30,428 nucleotides of DNA from CAWHPS01 sp963831235 (GTDB taxonomy: Bacteria > Fibrobacterota > OXYB2-FULL-49-7 > JAEUSG01): positions 1 through 30,428 of the forward strand of contig CAWHPS010000066.1 in assembly GCA_963831235.1 (NCBI GenBank), in the 5' to 3' direction. The translations under genes and the position numbers were made by a program. The notes beneath the pieces are model-generated. The model searched no databases. It saw nothing but the letters and a program-made list of their open reading frames with translations, and was not told the origin of the DNA. Each line of letters begins with the position of its first letter. The first letter of the stretch is position 1. Positions 1-8,240 of this stretch are shown in pieces.

Positions 1-133
1 CACAATCCGATGGCGAACCTTTGGCAACAGCAACCAGGGGCTTTTGCGCCTCTGCGCTCACTTTGATTCCGGTCAAGGCCGCTGCTGAAACCATATATGC
101 GCCAGCTGTAACGAAGTTTCTTCGTGTAAACAT
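1..133 (-). CDS. Tat-exported protein, N-terminal fragment (possibly DUF362)
   Basis: Reading the minus strand from ATG at 133 gives 44 codons that run off the left edge. The N-terminus starts MFTRRNFVTAGAYM and continues with a small-residue-rich hydrophobic stretch, which is a typical twin-arginine (Tat) signal peptide. It is followed by KPLVAVAKGSPSD. An AAAGGA ribosome binding site lies just upstream. The sequence after the signal resembles the start of DUF362 proteins (a conserved beta strand followed by a Gly-Ser-Pro turn), which are often secreted and linked to iron-sulfur proteins. That family call is weak because only about 20 mature residues are visible. It is transcribed divergently from the cupin gene. 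Confidence 0.55.
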   Translation of the reverse strand, partial: MFTRRNFVTAGAYMVSAAALTGIKVSAEAQKPLVAVAKGSPSDC

Positions 134-263
134 TCATATCCTTTCATGTAATTATTATAAGTCAAAATAGGTAAAGCAAAACACATATTTCAAGCACCTG
201 TTCCAGTGTTTCCACTGTTTTATAATCTTGCTCCTGATTTATTTAAGGGACTATCTTATTATC

Positions 264-779
264 ATGAGTATTAAGAAACCCTATTCCACCAATGCCAAAT
301 CCAAGGCACTAAACCCGACCCAAGCATCAGAGATAATCCGTTGTCTCGGTCTTAGAAAGCATCCTGAAGGCGGGTATTACCGCGAAATTTTCCGGTCAAA
401 GCAAAAAGTCCAATGGCAGAACCAGATGCTTTCCGCTGGCACAGCCATCCATTTCCTTCTTAGGGAGGGAGATAAAAGCTGGTGTCACCGAATCCCACAG
501 GATGAAGTGTGGCATTTTTATGAAGGCGACCCTTTGGAATTGGTCTGTTTCAATGAAACCACTTTGAACCTGAAAAAAATAGTTCTTTCTTCCAAGAACA
601 GGACGTATATTGTACCTGGAAACTTTTGGCAGGCAGCAAGACCCCTTGGGAAATATTCTTTGATTGGATGCACTGTTTCCCCTGGTTTTGAATTCAGTAT
701 GTTTGAGATTTTAAGCCACTTTCCGGAAAAGAAACTTCTGTTTAAAAAAAAGGTAAAAGGTATAAGTAAATTTATTTGA
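264..779 (+). CDS. DUF985 family cupin (Cupin_5)
   Basis: The 171-residue protein has the features of the DUF985/Cupin_5 family: an early PEGGYYRE motif, a HFLL strand, the WHR..DEVWHFYEGDPLEL segment that forms the core of the small beta-barrel, and a C-terminal SLIGCTVSPGFEF segment. Length fits the family. The reading frame stays open upstream to a TTG at 228, but ATG at 264 fits better with where family members begin, although the nearest AAGGGA is about 13 bases upstream. Biochemical function is not established for most members; some relatives are studied as sugar-binding or isomerase-like cupins. Its stop codon touches the next small gene, suggesting co-transcription. Confidence 0.85.
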   Translation: MSIKKPYSTNAKSKALNPTQASEIIRCLGLRKHPEGGYYREIFRSKQKVQWQNQMLSAGTAIHFLLREGDKSWCHRIPQDEVWHFYEGDPLELVCFNETTLNLKKIVLSSKNRTYIVPGNFWQAARPLGKYSLIGCTVSPGFEFSMFEILSHFPEKKLLFKKKVKGISKFI

Positions 780-790
780 AAGCCCCATAT

Positions 791-1138
791 ATGAATAACG
801 AATCAGACAAGTCTAACAAGTTCAGCCCCCTTTTTACCACTCTAAAGGAGAAGCTGGTCGTTTTCAGTCTGTTGATGATTATAATTTTCATATTGGATTT
901 GAACCATGGCTCGCCTTTTGCGACAAAACTAATAATGATTCAATTTAAATTAAGGGGCATTGATCCGCTTATGCATAATTTCAGGTTAAGTTCAATCTTT
1001 GGCATATACGACAGCATCCCTGCCCTGGCACATGTTATTGACAAAGCCGGAGCAATATTCTTTTTTGTAATTTCATCAATCAATGTAATCCGTGGACTAC
1101 TTCTCTCTATTGCAAACAAGCCGCTTGAAGACATGTAA
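791..1138 (+). CDS. small hypothetical membrane protein
   Basis: A 115-residue protein with no family I recognise. It has a charged Ser/Asn-rich N-terminus, one hydrophobic segment at about residues 25-40 (LVVFSLLMIIIFILDL) and a second at about 87-105 (GAIFFFVISSINVIRG), consistent with two membrane helices. ATG at 791 is chosen as start. A TTG at 776 overlaps the cupin stop as TTGA and would add five residues; neither has a strong ribosome binding site. The 220 bases after it are AT-rich with no gene and should hold the promoter of the following regulator. Confidence 0.55.
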   Translation: MNNESDKSNKFSPLFTTLKEKLVVFSLLMIIIFILDLNHGSPFATKLIMIQFKLRGIDPLMHNFRLSSIFGIYDSIPALAHVIDKAGAIFFFVISSINVIRGLLLSIANKPLEDM

Positions 1139-1358
1139 GAAGAAAAAATAATACTTAATTAAATATTGGACAATTTCAATGTTTTTGTTGCGATGGTGCT
1201 GTCTTGTTTGAATAGCATTGTTAACACAAAATTATTTTAAAATAATAAGTAAATATGCTAATAAATTGATTTCAAATCAGTTGATGTTAACAAGCTGGTA
1301 ACACTTTGTTGAATTTTGCCTTGCTATTCTGGTAGGAATAGCTTAAATTTATGTGCAT

Positions 1359-2189
1359 ATGAAACCAATTTTTGAATATACTAATTACCGGGTCTTTCTA
1401 AAGGACTACTATGCCCACATGAAGGAGAGTACGCATTTTTTCTCCTTCCGTTTTTTTTCCAAACGGGCGGGCTTCAATTCCCCGCAAATCCTTAAGTATG
1501 TCATGGAGGGGGAACGTAACCTGGGCACTGAAAGTATCGAAAAATTCATTGTTGCCCTTACTCTCAAAAACCGAGAGGCGGATTATTTCCGGGCTCTGGT
1601 GAATTTCAACCAGGCTGGAACGGAAAAGGATAAGAGCATCCATTTCAAGGAACTCATCCGCGCCTCGGAAGGTGGGGATATCAAACAGTTGCATAAGAAT
1701 CAATATGAGGTTTTTAGCAATTGGTATTATGTCCCTATCCGGCAAATGGTCTCGCTTAATGGTTTCAAGGAGGATCCACAATGGATTGCCTCCAGTCTGA
1801 AGCCCGCCATCAAACCGGCCGAAGCCCAAAAAGCGCTTGATCGCCTCAAGGAACTGGGCATATTGCGGTACGATGGACAAGGCAAGTTGGTCCAATCGGA
1901 CGCCTTCATCAAAACCGAGGATGAAGTCCAATCCTTATGGCTCAGGAAGTTCCATAATCACATGATCCGGCTTGCCCAGGAATCCATTGAGCGGGTTCCA
2001 AAAGAGGAAAGGGAGATTAGCTCCGTTACGCTTAGTGTTCCAAAATCGGAAATTCAAAATATCAAAACCATGATTTCGGCCTTTGAAGACGAGATAATGG
2101 AAATGCTTGCAAAAAAGCCTGATGAGGCGGAAACCGTTTATCAACTTAATTTCCAGTTCTTCCCCCTAATGGAAAGGAAACCGGAATAA
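1359..2189 (+). CDS. TIGR02147/DUF4423 family putative regulator, copy 1
   Basis: A 276-residue protein of the TIGR02147 family, a paralogous set expanded in Fibrobacter and relatives. It begins MKPIFEYTNYRVFLKDYY, followed by FSFRFFSKRAGFNS and GERNL (about residues 30-60), which looks like a lambda-repressor-like helix-turn-helix, then an ADYFRALVNFNQA segment and a C-terminal DUF4423 region. ATG at 1359 is preferred over GTG at 1353 because it aligns with the start of the second copy at 10824. The stop codon overlaps the next ATG as TAATG, so the downstream lipoprotein is probably translationally coupled. DNA binding and the ligand are inferred, not shown. Confidence 0.85.
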   Translation: MKPIFEYTNYRVFLKDYYAHMKESTHFFSFRFFSKRAGFNSPQILKYVMEGERNLGTESIEKFIVALTLKNREADYFRALVNFNQAGTEKDKSIHFKELIRASEGGDIKQLHKNQYEVFSNWYYVPIRQMVSLNGFKEDPQWIASSLKPAIKPAEAQKALDRLKELGILRYDGQGKLVQSDAFIKTEDEVQSLWLRKFHNHMIRLAQESIERVPKEEREISSVTLSVPKSEIQNIKTMISAFEDEIMEMLAKKPDEAETVYQLNFQFFPLMERKPE

Positions 2190-3853
2190 TGCGACTACTT
2201 AAAACCTGTGTTGTACTCTCAATATTGTTATGGGGCTGCGGTTCCCAACCAGGGAATGTTGCGGGTAACAGTGGTACCAAGGCTGGAAACGCCATAGTGA
2301 CTGGGTTCATACGGGATCCGGGCGGTCGTATGGCTGCCGGAGTTGATGTCGTTTTGCGGGACAGGGATTTCCTCCCTGCAGGCACGCCCGGAACACCTGC
2401 GGGGTTTGGACATCAGTATTTCGCGAAAACAGATAGCAATGGCGGGTTCCATTTTTCAGATCTGGAAACCGGTCTTTATCTTTTAGAAGCCCGTAGCGGG
2501 GACACTCTCGGCACCGTGCGCGATTCCATTGACTGCAAAGGCAAATCCGGAACGGATATTAATATTGAAGATACCCTGAAGCCCGTTGGCGGAATGACGG
2601 GTATCCTGGAATTCCCGGATTCCATAGTTTATACGGCCATTACCATAGGCCTGCCGGGTTATTCCTTCCAAATAACCCCGGACTCCACGGGCTTCTTCCG
2701 ATTCGCTGGACTCTCTCCGGCAAGTTACCGGCTCCGTGTTTTCGTTCAAACGGATACGTTGGCAAGTTGGGATACGGTCCAAATCCAAATCACGGTGAAA
2801 ATCACAATTTCACTTGATACGATTTCGCTTATCAGCCATTGGCGGAGTACGAATACCTCTGGTTTCTCTCCGGCAAGCAACGGACGGATCTCCCTTACCG
2901 CATGGGATGCGTCGCCCTCGCTTGCCTACCAGCATTCCTCTCCTGATAATGGTATCAATGTCCTTGGGTTTCACCATGGAACCTGGAACAGTCTGGGTAA
3001 TTCAACCGTTTCCGGTAGCACTGCCGCGCATCCAATCTTGATACCATGGGGCCGGAATCTATTCATGTGCTATATCGACGGGGATAATGCAAACCGCCTT
3101 ACCGCCTTTATTTGGAATGGCGCCCAATGGCAACCCGCCGGTGTTCCAGGCTTCACGCCTCCGGGAATCGCCATATACGCTTTAACCGGTGATTCCTCCC
3201 AGGCGTGGGTTGGGTATGCGGACCCGGGACAGGGCGGTCGTATTACCGTGCAACGGTACTTTGGCGGGCAATGGCAGGTTCTGGGAAATCCTGGCTTCAG
3301 TTCCGGCGTTGCCAATGAAATAGCCATGGCTGTTCTGAACGGTGCGCCCATTCTTGCGTATACGGATGCCACACAGGGGAATCGAGTCACGGTGCTCCGC
3401 TTCTCCGGCGACGACTGGCAGCATCTTGGACCGGCCATTGTCTCCGATGGCCCTGTTGGTTCGCTTTGTCTGCGGGAATTCCATCAGGCGCCTGTGCTCG
3501 CCTATTGCGATTCTGCTCACGGCGCGGCGATTTCAGTCCGCTCCTGGTCGAACAACAGCTGGGCTTATCTTGATTCTCCGGGTTTCACCAATTCCCCCGC
3601 AGGCCTTGTCCGGTTGGCTGCGGATGAAGAGAAATTGGTATTAGCCTATCTGGACAATGATTTTATGAACCAAGCGCGGGTTTGTGAGTGGAATGGAAGG
3701 GAATGGAAAATGCTGAGCATCCGCAAACTACCTTATTTGCCGGCAAGGGAGTTGGATATCGCCCTGGTGAAGGGAACGCCGTGGCTCGCGGTTCTGGATA
3801 CGAAATTTACCAATAATGTTTCCGTGCTGCAATACATTAAAAGGCTTTTTTAA
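2189..3853 (+). CDS. surface lipoprotein with carboxypeptidase-regulatory-like domain and beta-propeller-like repeats
   Basis: A 554-residue lipoprotein. The signal peptide ends in the lipobox LLWGC (Cys at about residue 17). After a short linker come two Ig-like segments resembling CarboxypepD_reg domains (TDSNGGFHFSDLETGLYLL and TGFFRFAGLSPASYRLRV). From about residue 225 to the end there are about six repeats of some 45-50 residues, each with an aromatic W..LG-type strand and an L(A/C)Y.D turn (for example ILAYTDATQGNRV), suggesting a beta-propeller. The first codon overlaps the stop of the regulator, and the next gene follows after 21 bases. Likely sits in the outer membrane; ligand unknown. 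Layout matches the lipoprotein at 11653. Confidence 0.8.
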   Translation: MRLLKTCVVLSILLWGCGSQPGNVAGNSGTKAGNAIVTGFIRDPGGRMAAGVDVVLRDRDFLPAGTPGTPAGFGHQYFAKTDSNGGFHFSDLETGLYLLEARSGDTLGTVRDSIDCKGKSGTDINIEDTLKPVGGMTGILEFPDSIVYTAITIGLPGYSFQITPDSTGFFRFAGLSPASYRLRVFVQTDTLASWDTVQIQITVKITISLDTISLISHWRSTNTSGFSPASNGRISLTAWDASPSLAYQHSSPDNGINVLGFHHGTWNSLGNSTVSGSTAAHPILIPWGRNLFMCYIDGDNANRLTAFIWNGAQWQPAGVPGFTPPGIAIYALTGDSSQAWVGYADPGQGGRITVQRYFGGQWQVLGNPGFSSGVANEIAMAVLNGAPILAYTDATQGNRVTVLRFSGDDWQHLGPAIVSDGPVGSLCLREFHQAPVLAYCDSAHGAAISVRSWSNNSWAYLDSPGFTNSPAGLVRLAADEEKLVLAYLDNDFMNQARVCEWNGREWKMLSIRKLPYLPARELDIALVKGTPWLAVLDTKFTNNVSVLQYIKRLF

Positions 3854-3874
3854 ACTTTCACAAAAGGAGTTCAC

Positions 3875-6195
3875 ATGTTCAACAAAATCCGTGTCATTCT
3901 CGGGAACCTCAGTGGTTTGGGATACTCGCCACTGGTGATGATCGCACTCTTCGTCCTCGTGGTGCGCACTTCAGGGGGGCTCACAGATTGGGTTTATGTC
4001 AAGTCCTTAAGCCAGCCGGGACCCAACCCTGGAATGTGCAATGTCAAAAACATCGCCATCAAAGGCGACTCGCTCTGGGCAAACACCTCCGGCGGTTTAA
4101 TGCTCTACCGCATATCCACCGGGGAAAAAAAGTTCTTCAAAAAGATCGTGGATGATAATGGCGGTGAACGCTTGACGCTGGACAGTAGTGGCGGTCTCTG
4201 GCTCATGCGCACCAACATGGGGAATGCGAGTGACTCATCGTATTACCTCAACTTGAAAACCGGTGCTTGGTCAACTTTATCAAAATTCAGTCAGAATATT
4301 ACTACGGACAAAGACGGATATGTCTGGATTCAAAAATCCGTGTGGCCGGACACGTTTGGAGGTTTGGAGCGTTTCGATGGAACGAGGTGGAAATCTTTTG
4401 ACAGACGCAATACGACTTTTCCTGCAGGTTGGAAGTCAACCAACCCGAATCCGTTTGTCGTTAATTCGATTTGTCCCTCACCCGACGGCAATCTCTGGGT
4501 TGGCTCGCAAACGCAGGGATTGTGGAAGTTTGATGGCGACTCCTTGGCTGTTGCCTTTACAACGGCAAACTACGGACTATTATCGGATGCTTATATCAGA
4601 AAAATTATCGTGGATAATGAAAGCAATATCTGGTTCACATGTGCGGAAGGTCTCATGTGTTATGATGGAATTCAAATGAAGGCTTTCCCTTTTGGGGCGG
4701 ATCTTCCCGGAAATAATCTTCTGTCCATACTATTCGGTCCCGGAAATAAAATATATGTGGGAAGCGCCACCTATGGAACCGTTTCCGGTGGTTTAGGGGA
4801 AGGCTTATCCGTTTATGATAAAAATACGAGGGGTTGGCAGAACCTGAATGCCCTAAACTCCGGATTGCCGGACAATTTCATCAACTGCCTGGCCAAGGAC
4901 AACGCAGGGCGGATCTGGATCGGCACAAAAAACGGCGGTTTGGTAAAGTTGGAGGGTGGTGTCTTTCAGACAATGTTCTTGCCCTCCATACCGAATTATA
5001 ATCTGGACGATTTTGTTTCTGACGGGCAGGGCGGCTTTTGGTTCAAGGGCCAGGGCTCTGCTCAGGGCTTAATTCATTGGGATGGTCGATCCGCATGGAC
5101 ACAGTCTTCTTCAATTATCTATCCATGGTCAATCGCAAAGGGGCCGGATAAACAACTTTGGGTTAGCGCCTATAAGCAGGGTATTACAAGTTTCGATGGA
5201 ATTTCAAAGTGGACCTCTTATGGGGAGTCCGACGGCTTGACCTGGAATACGGCGACACAGATTGCTGTTGACAAAAAAAAGGATTTGTCTGGACCAATTC
5301 GAAATATTGTGTGGGGGGCGGGACGCCCATACAAAATATGGGATTGGTTTTTTTTAACGGGGTAAAGTGGCAGTGCTATGACACGACGAATTCGTCCCTC
5401 GTTAATAATGATTTCGTGGGGCCATGCCTTGACACAAATGGAAATGCATGGATAATATGTAAGAACGCAACCAAGAACTATTGCCTTGTCAGTTTTAACG
5501 GGACTCAATGGACAGACCCAGTAGATCTCGGGCCCATTCAAAACCCCACTTGCCTCACTGTGGATAATCAGAATAATATCTGGATCGGAACTTCTGGTTA
5601 TGGACTTTTGAAATTTACCGGAATTAGCAGCCCGCTCCAATATTTTTCCATGACCGGGACCCCGCTCCTTACAAATGATATCGCGGCATTAACAGTAGAC
5701 GGTTCTGGCAAGATTTGGTGCGGGGTGACGGATATATCCCTTAACGGCAAAGGGGGTGGGATCGCCGAATATTCAGAGGGCAACTGGACTTATTATACCA
5801 AAGACAATTCAGGATTGCCCGCCAACCAAATCGGCCAAATTTGGGCCGGCGACTCCGGGCGGATTTGGGTACTGAGCGGCGACGGGTTCTGCTCTTTCCG
5901 AGAGGAGGCTATCACAGGGTCCGAACATGCATCCCCCGCAACGCATCCGGCTTTTAATCTTGAACTGAATCCTAATCCATTCAATCCGTCTACAGTCATT
6001 TCCGTAACGGGAGCGGACCGTCCTATTGACATATCGATATTCGGTTTGGACGGCAGGAAAATCTACCATTATCCGAATCTGGCGCCGGAGGTTGAGCTGA
6101 CTTGGAACGCCCGAGGGTTCGCCTCTGGGGTTTATATTGTCAAAGCCACAGCCGGAAACCGCGTCTGCTTAAAAAAGATTTTACTTCAAAAATAG
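3875..6195 (+). CDS. Reg_prop beta-propeller protein with type IX sorting tail, split by a -1 frameshift
   Basis: Frame one runs 3875-5365 and ends with a short nonsense tail. A second frame carries the homologous continuation to 6195. Joining them by a -1 shift at the A8 run 5273-5280 gives about 773 residues. A start with AAGGAG and a hydrophobic signal segment (about residues 18-35) is followed by many two-component-regulator-type propeller repeats such as LWVGSQTQGLWKFDG, RIWIGTKNGGLVKLEG and NIWIGTSGYGLLKFTG. The protein ends with a sorting domain starting NPNPFNPST and closing KKILLQK. There is no kinase domain, so it is a free secreted or surface propeller. In the joined frame the junction reads DKKKGFVWTNS, as expected for a repeat strand. 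Confidence 0.8.
5273..5281 (+). other. A8 run with A_AAA_AAG slippery heptamer at a frame switch
   Basis: Eight A followed by G. In the upstream reading frame the codons are AAA AAA AAG, so 5275-5281 is in the exact phase of the A_AAA_AAG heptamer used for -1 frameshifting in dnaX and some insertion sequences. A -1 slip here enters the frame that carries the rest of the protein. A GGGCG-GGA-CGCCC hairpin lies at 5316-5328, about 34 bases downstream, farther than usual for a stimulator. A lost A in a former A9 run, or a sequencing error, would give the same picture. Confidence 0.5.
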
Positions 6196-6222
6196 GCTTA
6201 CGGGAAACCTAAAGGAGGGCAC

Positions 6223-7887
6223 ATGAAACTTACCTTAAAAGTCCTTTGCTTCGCGGCAATCATTGTGTTGAGCATGAGCGCTTATATCTCTGCCGCGGAT
6301 GTCGATTCCATCAGTTTTGATACTACTGTTATAGGAATGATGCCCATCGCAACTACCGTGGACATCTATCTCAACAAATACATTGCCGGAATAAGCATGA
6401 AAGTAATAGATGGATTTCTCATCACAGCATTGGAAGTTGTAAAATATGACGCTTTCGGTAATCTGGCATGGCGATACAAACGTGATTATCCGGACACTTT
6501 GGGAGACATACATCAGGCCGTAAACCCGGTAAAGGTTTTGTCGGATCCGAAGGGCAATCTCTATTTAGTTGGATATTATGCATACTGGACAGACACCTGG
6601 TCTGACACAACGGGTGTGAACCAGAACTGGCTTTACCTGCTAAAAATCGACTTATCCGGGAACTTGAGTTGGGAACGTCTCTGGCGCAAGAACGACAGTA
6701 GCTCCGTAATACCAGCGGATGCCGCTCTTGATGGGGCAAACAACCTTATTATTGGAATTAACTCCGATAATGGTATTGACGGAAATGCCGCACACTTCTC
6801 CGCGCTTATAAAATACAGCTCCAGCGGTCAGTTTCTCTGGTCCAGTTTCTATGATTTTGCGGCCACAAATAATCTGAGTTACTATTTCAACGGAATTCGG
6901 AAAGTTATTGTTCGAAACAACACCATCGGCGTTGGCGGGGATTATACCAAGTCGAGTCATTGGCTTGCCAGGGTTTCACTGGATTCGGGGCATGTCATTT
7001 GGAACAGTCAACAGACGGCAGGCGGAAGCGGCACTTTTATAGACATGGCAATGGGTCCGCAACGCGAGTTTGTCAGTCTTTCCAGAAGCGACCTGGGATT
7101 GGGGATAATGGAAAGATACGATTCCAGTGGAACGCTAAGCTGGCAAAATAATGATGACAGCACGCTCTATTTCACAACTTGCGTTGATTTTAAGGGAAAT
7201 TCCTGGGTGGCTGGAACCAAAGGCGGTAAAGCCATAGTGTCAGTCTGCAAATATAGCCCGAATGGTACAAAGCTCGCCGAAGCGAATGAACCTTTATTGC
7301 GCAATACGACTAGCTCCATTATCAAATGCGATGATTTTGGCCATGGGGTTCTTTTAAGTGAAAGCGCCAATTCTGACACTCTTTTCATTTGTTGTTACGA
7401 TACAGCGCTTAATAAAATCGTGACCTTTGCCAAACGTGTTGAAGGAGGCGTCAACGACGCACAGATTTACATCCAGGCCTTCGATAAGTTGTTGAAAAAC
7501 GGCCGGACAAAGGCAGAAACGCCTACCCGGGTTATTGTGATTGCCCAGAACTCCGTATTGGCCTCTTTTGTACAATACACTTTGCCGGACAACATTGCGA
7601 TAGACAAGAATACGTTATCTAATGCAATGAATTTGGAGCTTATGTGTGAACCCAACCCGTTCAATCCGATGGCCGTAATATCCTTCGATCTCCCGCATGC
7701 GTCTCCCGTGACGCTCAAACTCCTCCGCGTGGATGGCCAGGTCATCCGAACCCTGGTGAGAGGCATATACGCCGCAGGCCGGTACCGATTTTCTCTCAAC
7801 GGCACAGGTCTTGCCAGCGGAACCTATTTTTGCCGTATGCAGGCGGGAACACATTCATTGAGCAAGGCAATCCTATTGCAAAAATAA
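6223..7887 (+). CDS. secreted protein with type IX secretion sorting domain
   Basis: A 554-residue protein with a clear signal peptide (MKLTLKVLCFAAIIVLSMSA ... ISAAD) and an AAAGGAGG ribosome binding site. The body has repeated short strands such as NLYLVGYY and SWVAGTKGGKAIV with intervening SSSGQFLW / DSSGTLSW segments, resembling the delta-60/SBBP-type propeller repeats of secreted proteins, although I cannot assign the family firmly. The last 75 residues are a type IX sorting domain: NPFNPMAVISFDLP, then LKLLRVDGQVIRTL, then LASGTYFCRMQAG and a terminal KAILLQK. It follows the Reg_prop gene by 27 bases and is probably in the same operon. Confidence 0.75.
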   Translation: MKLTLKVLCFAAIIVLSMSAYISAADVDSISFDTTVIGMMPIATTVDIYLNKYIAGISMKVIDGFLITALEVVKYDAFGNLAWRYKRDYPDTLGDIHQAVNPVKVLSDPKGNLYLVGYYAYWTDTWSDTTGVNQNWLYLLKIDLSGNLSWERLWRKNDSSSVIPADAALDGANNLIIGINSDNGIDGNAAHFSALIKYSSSGQFLWSSFYDFAATNNLSYYFNGIRKVIVRNNTIGVGGDYTKSSHWLARVSLDSGHVIWNSQQTAGGSGTFIDMAMGPQREFVSLSRSDLGLGIMERYDSSGTLSWQNNDDSTLYFTTCVDFKGNSWVAGTKGGKAIVSVCKYSPNGTKLAEANEPLLRNTTSSIIKCDDFGHGVLLSESANSDTLFICCYDTALNKIVTFAKRVEGGVNDAQIYIQAFDKLLKNGRTKAETPTRVIVIAQNSVLASFVQYTLPDNIAIDKNTLSNAMNLELMCEPNPFNPMAVISFDLPHASPVTLKLLRVDGQVIRTLVRGIYAAGRYRFSLNGTGLASGTYFCRMQAGTHSLSKAILLQK

Positions 7888-7891
7888 GGAA

Positions 7892-7922
7892 GTGCCGGAA
7901 AAACAGAATTTTCGGATAGCAC
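7892..7922 (+). other. imperfect inverted repeat after the secreted-protein gene
   Basis: GTGCCGGAAAA and TTTTCGGATAGCAC can pair with a bulge and a short interior mismatch. There is no T-run after it, so it is at best a weak terminator or an mRNA 3'-end hairpin for the operon that ends at 7887. Confidence 0.3.
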
Positions 7923-7970
7923 GCAGTAAAGCAAAACGAAGAGTTTTAACTTTTACACGGGAGGTCTCTT

Positions 7971-8099
7971 ATGGATTCTGTTCTCAGAAATATCAAATCA
8001 GCAACCCTTCCCTTTTTCCCTCAAGAAAAAGGGAAGGGTTGGGATGGGTTTGGTAATTTGATAAATGGTTTTATCCAACATATAGTAGGTACCCCATGA
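7971..8099 (+). CDS. short open frame, possibly a truncated gene start
   Basis: ATG at 7971 follows GGGAGG with a 6-base gap, a good ribosome binding site, and opens 42 codons (MDSVLRNIKSATLPFF...). Residues from about 11 to 26 are encoded by a perfect inverted repeat, which is typical of an intergenic repeat and not of a conserved protein. The start may belong to a gene interrupted by the repeat, or to an unrelated leader peptide. I assign no function. Confidence 0.25.
   Translation: MDSVLRNIKSATLPFFPQEKGKGWDGFGNLINGFIQHIVGTP
8003..8040. repeat. perfect 16-bp inverted repeat, MITE/REP-like palindrome
   Basis: AACCCTTCCCTTTTTC (8003-8018) pairs perfectly with 8025-8040 across a 6-base loop. 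The following GGGATGGGTTTGG has the look of dispersed palindromic elements found between genes in many bacteria. No T-tract follows, so a simple intrinsic terminator is unlikely. No second copy was seen in this window. Confidence 0.7.
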
Positions 8100-8216
8100 A
8101 AAATCATGATGCCCCATTTTTCCATGCATATCATTGGTCTTATGTATAAAAAAGAACTATTTTATGCGTATGCTGAAACAACAATCGGTTGATTTCAATC
8201 AAACTCTATTTTTACC

Positions 8217-8240
8217 AAGGAAGATATCAAGGAAGATATA
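8217..8240 (+). promoter_or_regulatory. tandemly duplicated ribosome-binding segment
   Basis: Two adjacent 12-base units, AAGGAAGATATC and AAGGAAGATATA, sit directly before the ATG at 8241. The second unit places AGGA seven bases from the start codon; the first is a spare copy 12 bases upstream. Confidence 0.65.

Larger units (their letters stand above)
7888..8240. other. 353-base region without an established gene
   Basis: Contains an imperfect hairpin (7892-7922), a 42-codon open frame with a good ribosome binding site (7971-8099), the perfect inverted repeat at 8003-8040 that lies inside that frame, AT-rich sequence, and the duplicated ribosome-binding segment (8217-8240) of the next gene. 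I recognise no conserved protein or RNA here. A promoter for the small membrane protein should lie between about 8100 and 8216 but I could not pick one with confidence. Confidence 0.5.

Noticed and set aside
1290..1312. Possible sigma-54 promoter (TGGTAACACTTTGTTG) before the first regulator
   Set aside because: It has GG but lacks the GC dinucleotide at the -12 element, and no activator-type context is seen.
1398..1931. Open frame of 177 codons on the minus strand
   Set aside because: Lies wholly inside the TIGR02147 gene on the other strand, has no recognisable motif and no ribosome site; a shadow of the codon bias of the real gene.
3070..3520. Two overlapping minus-strand frames of 112-122 codons
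   Set aside because: Antisense to the repeat region of the lipoprotein; composition is Pro/Arg-rich and low in family-like patterns.
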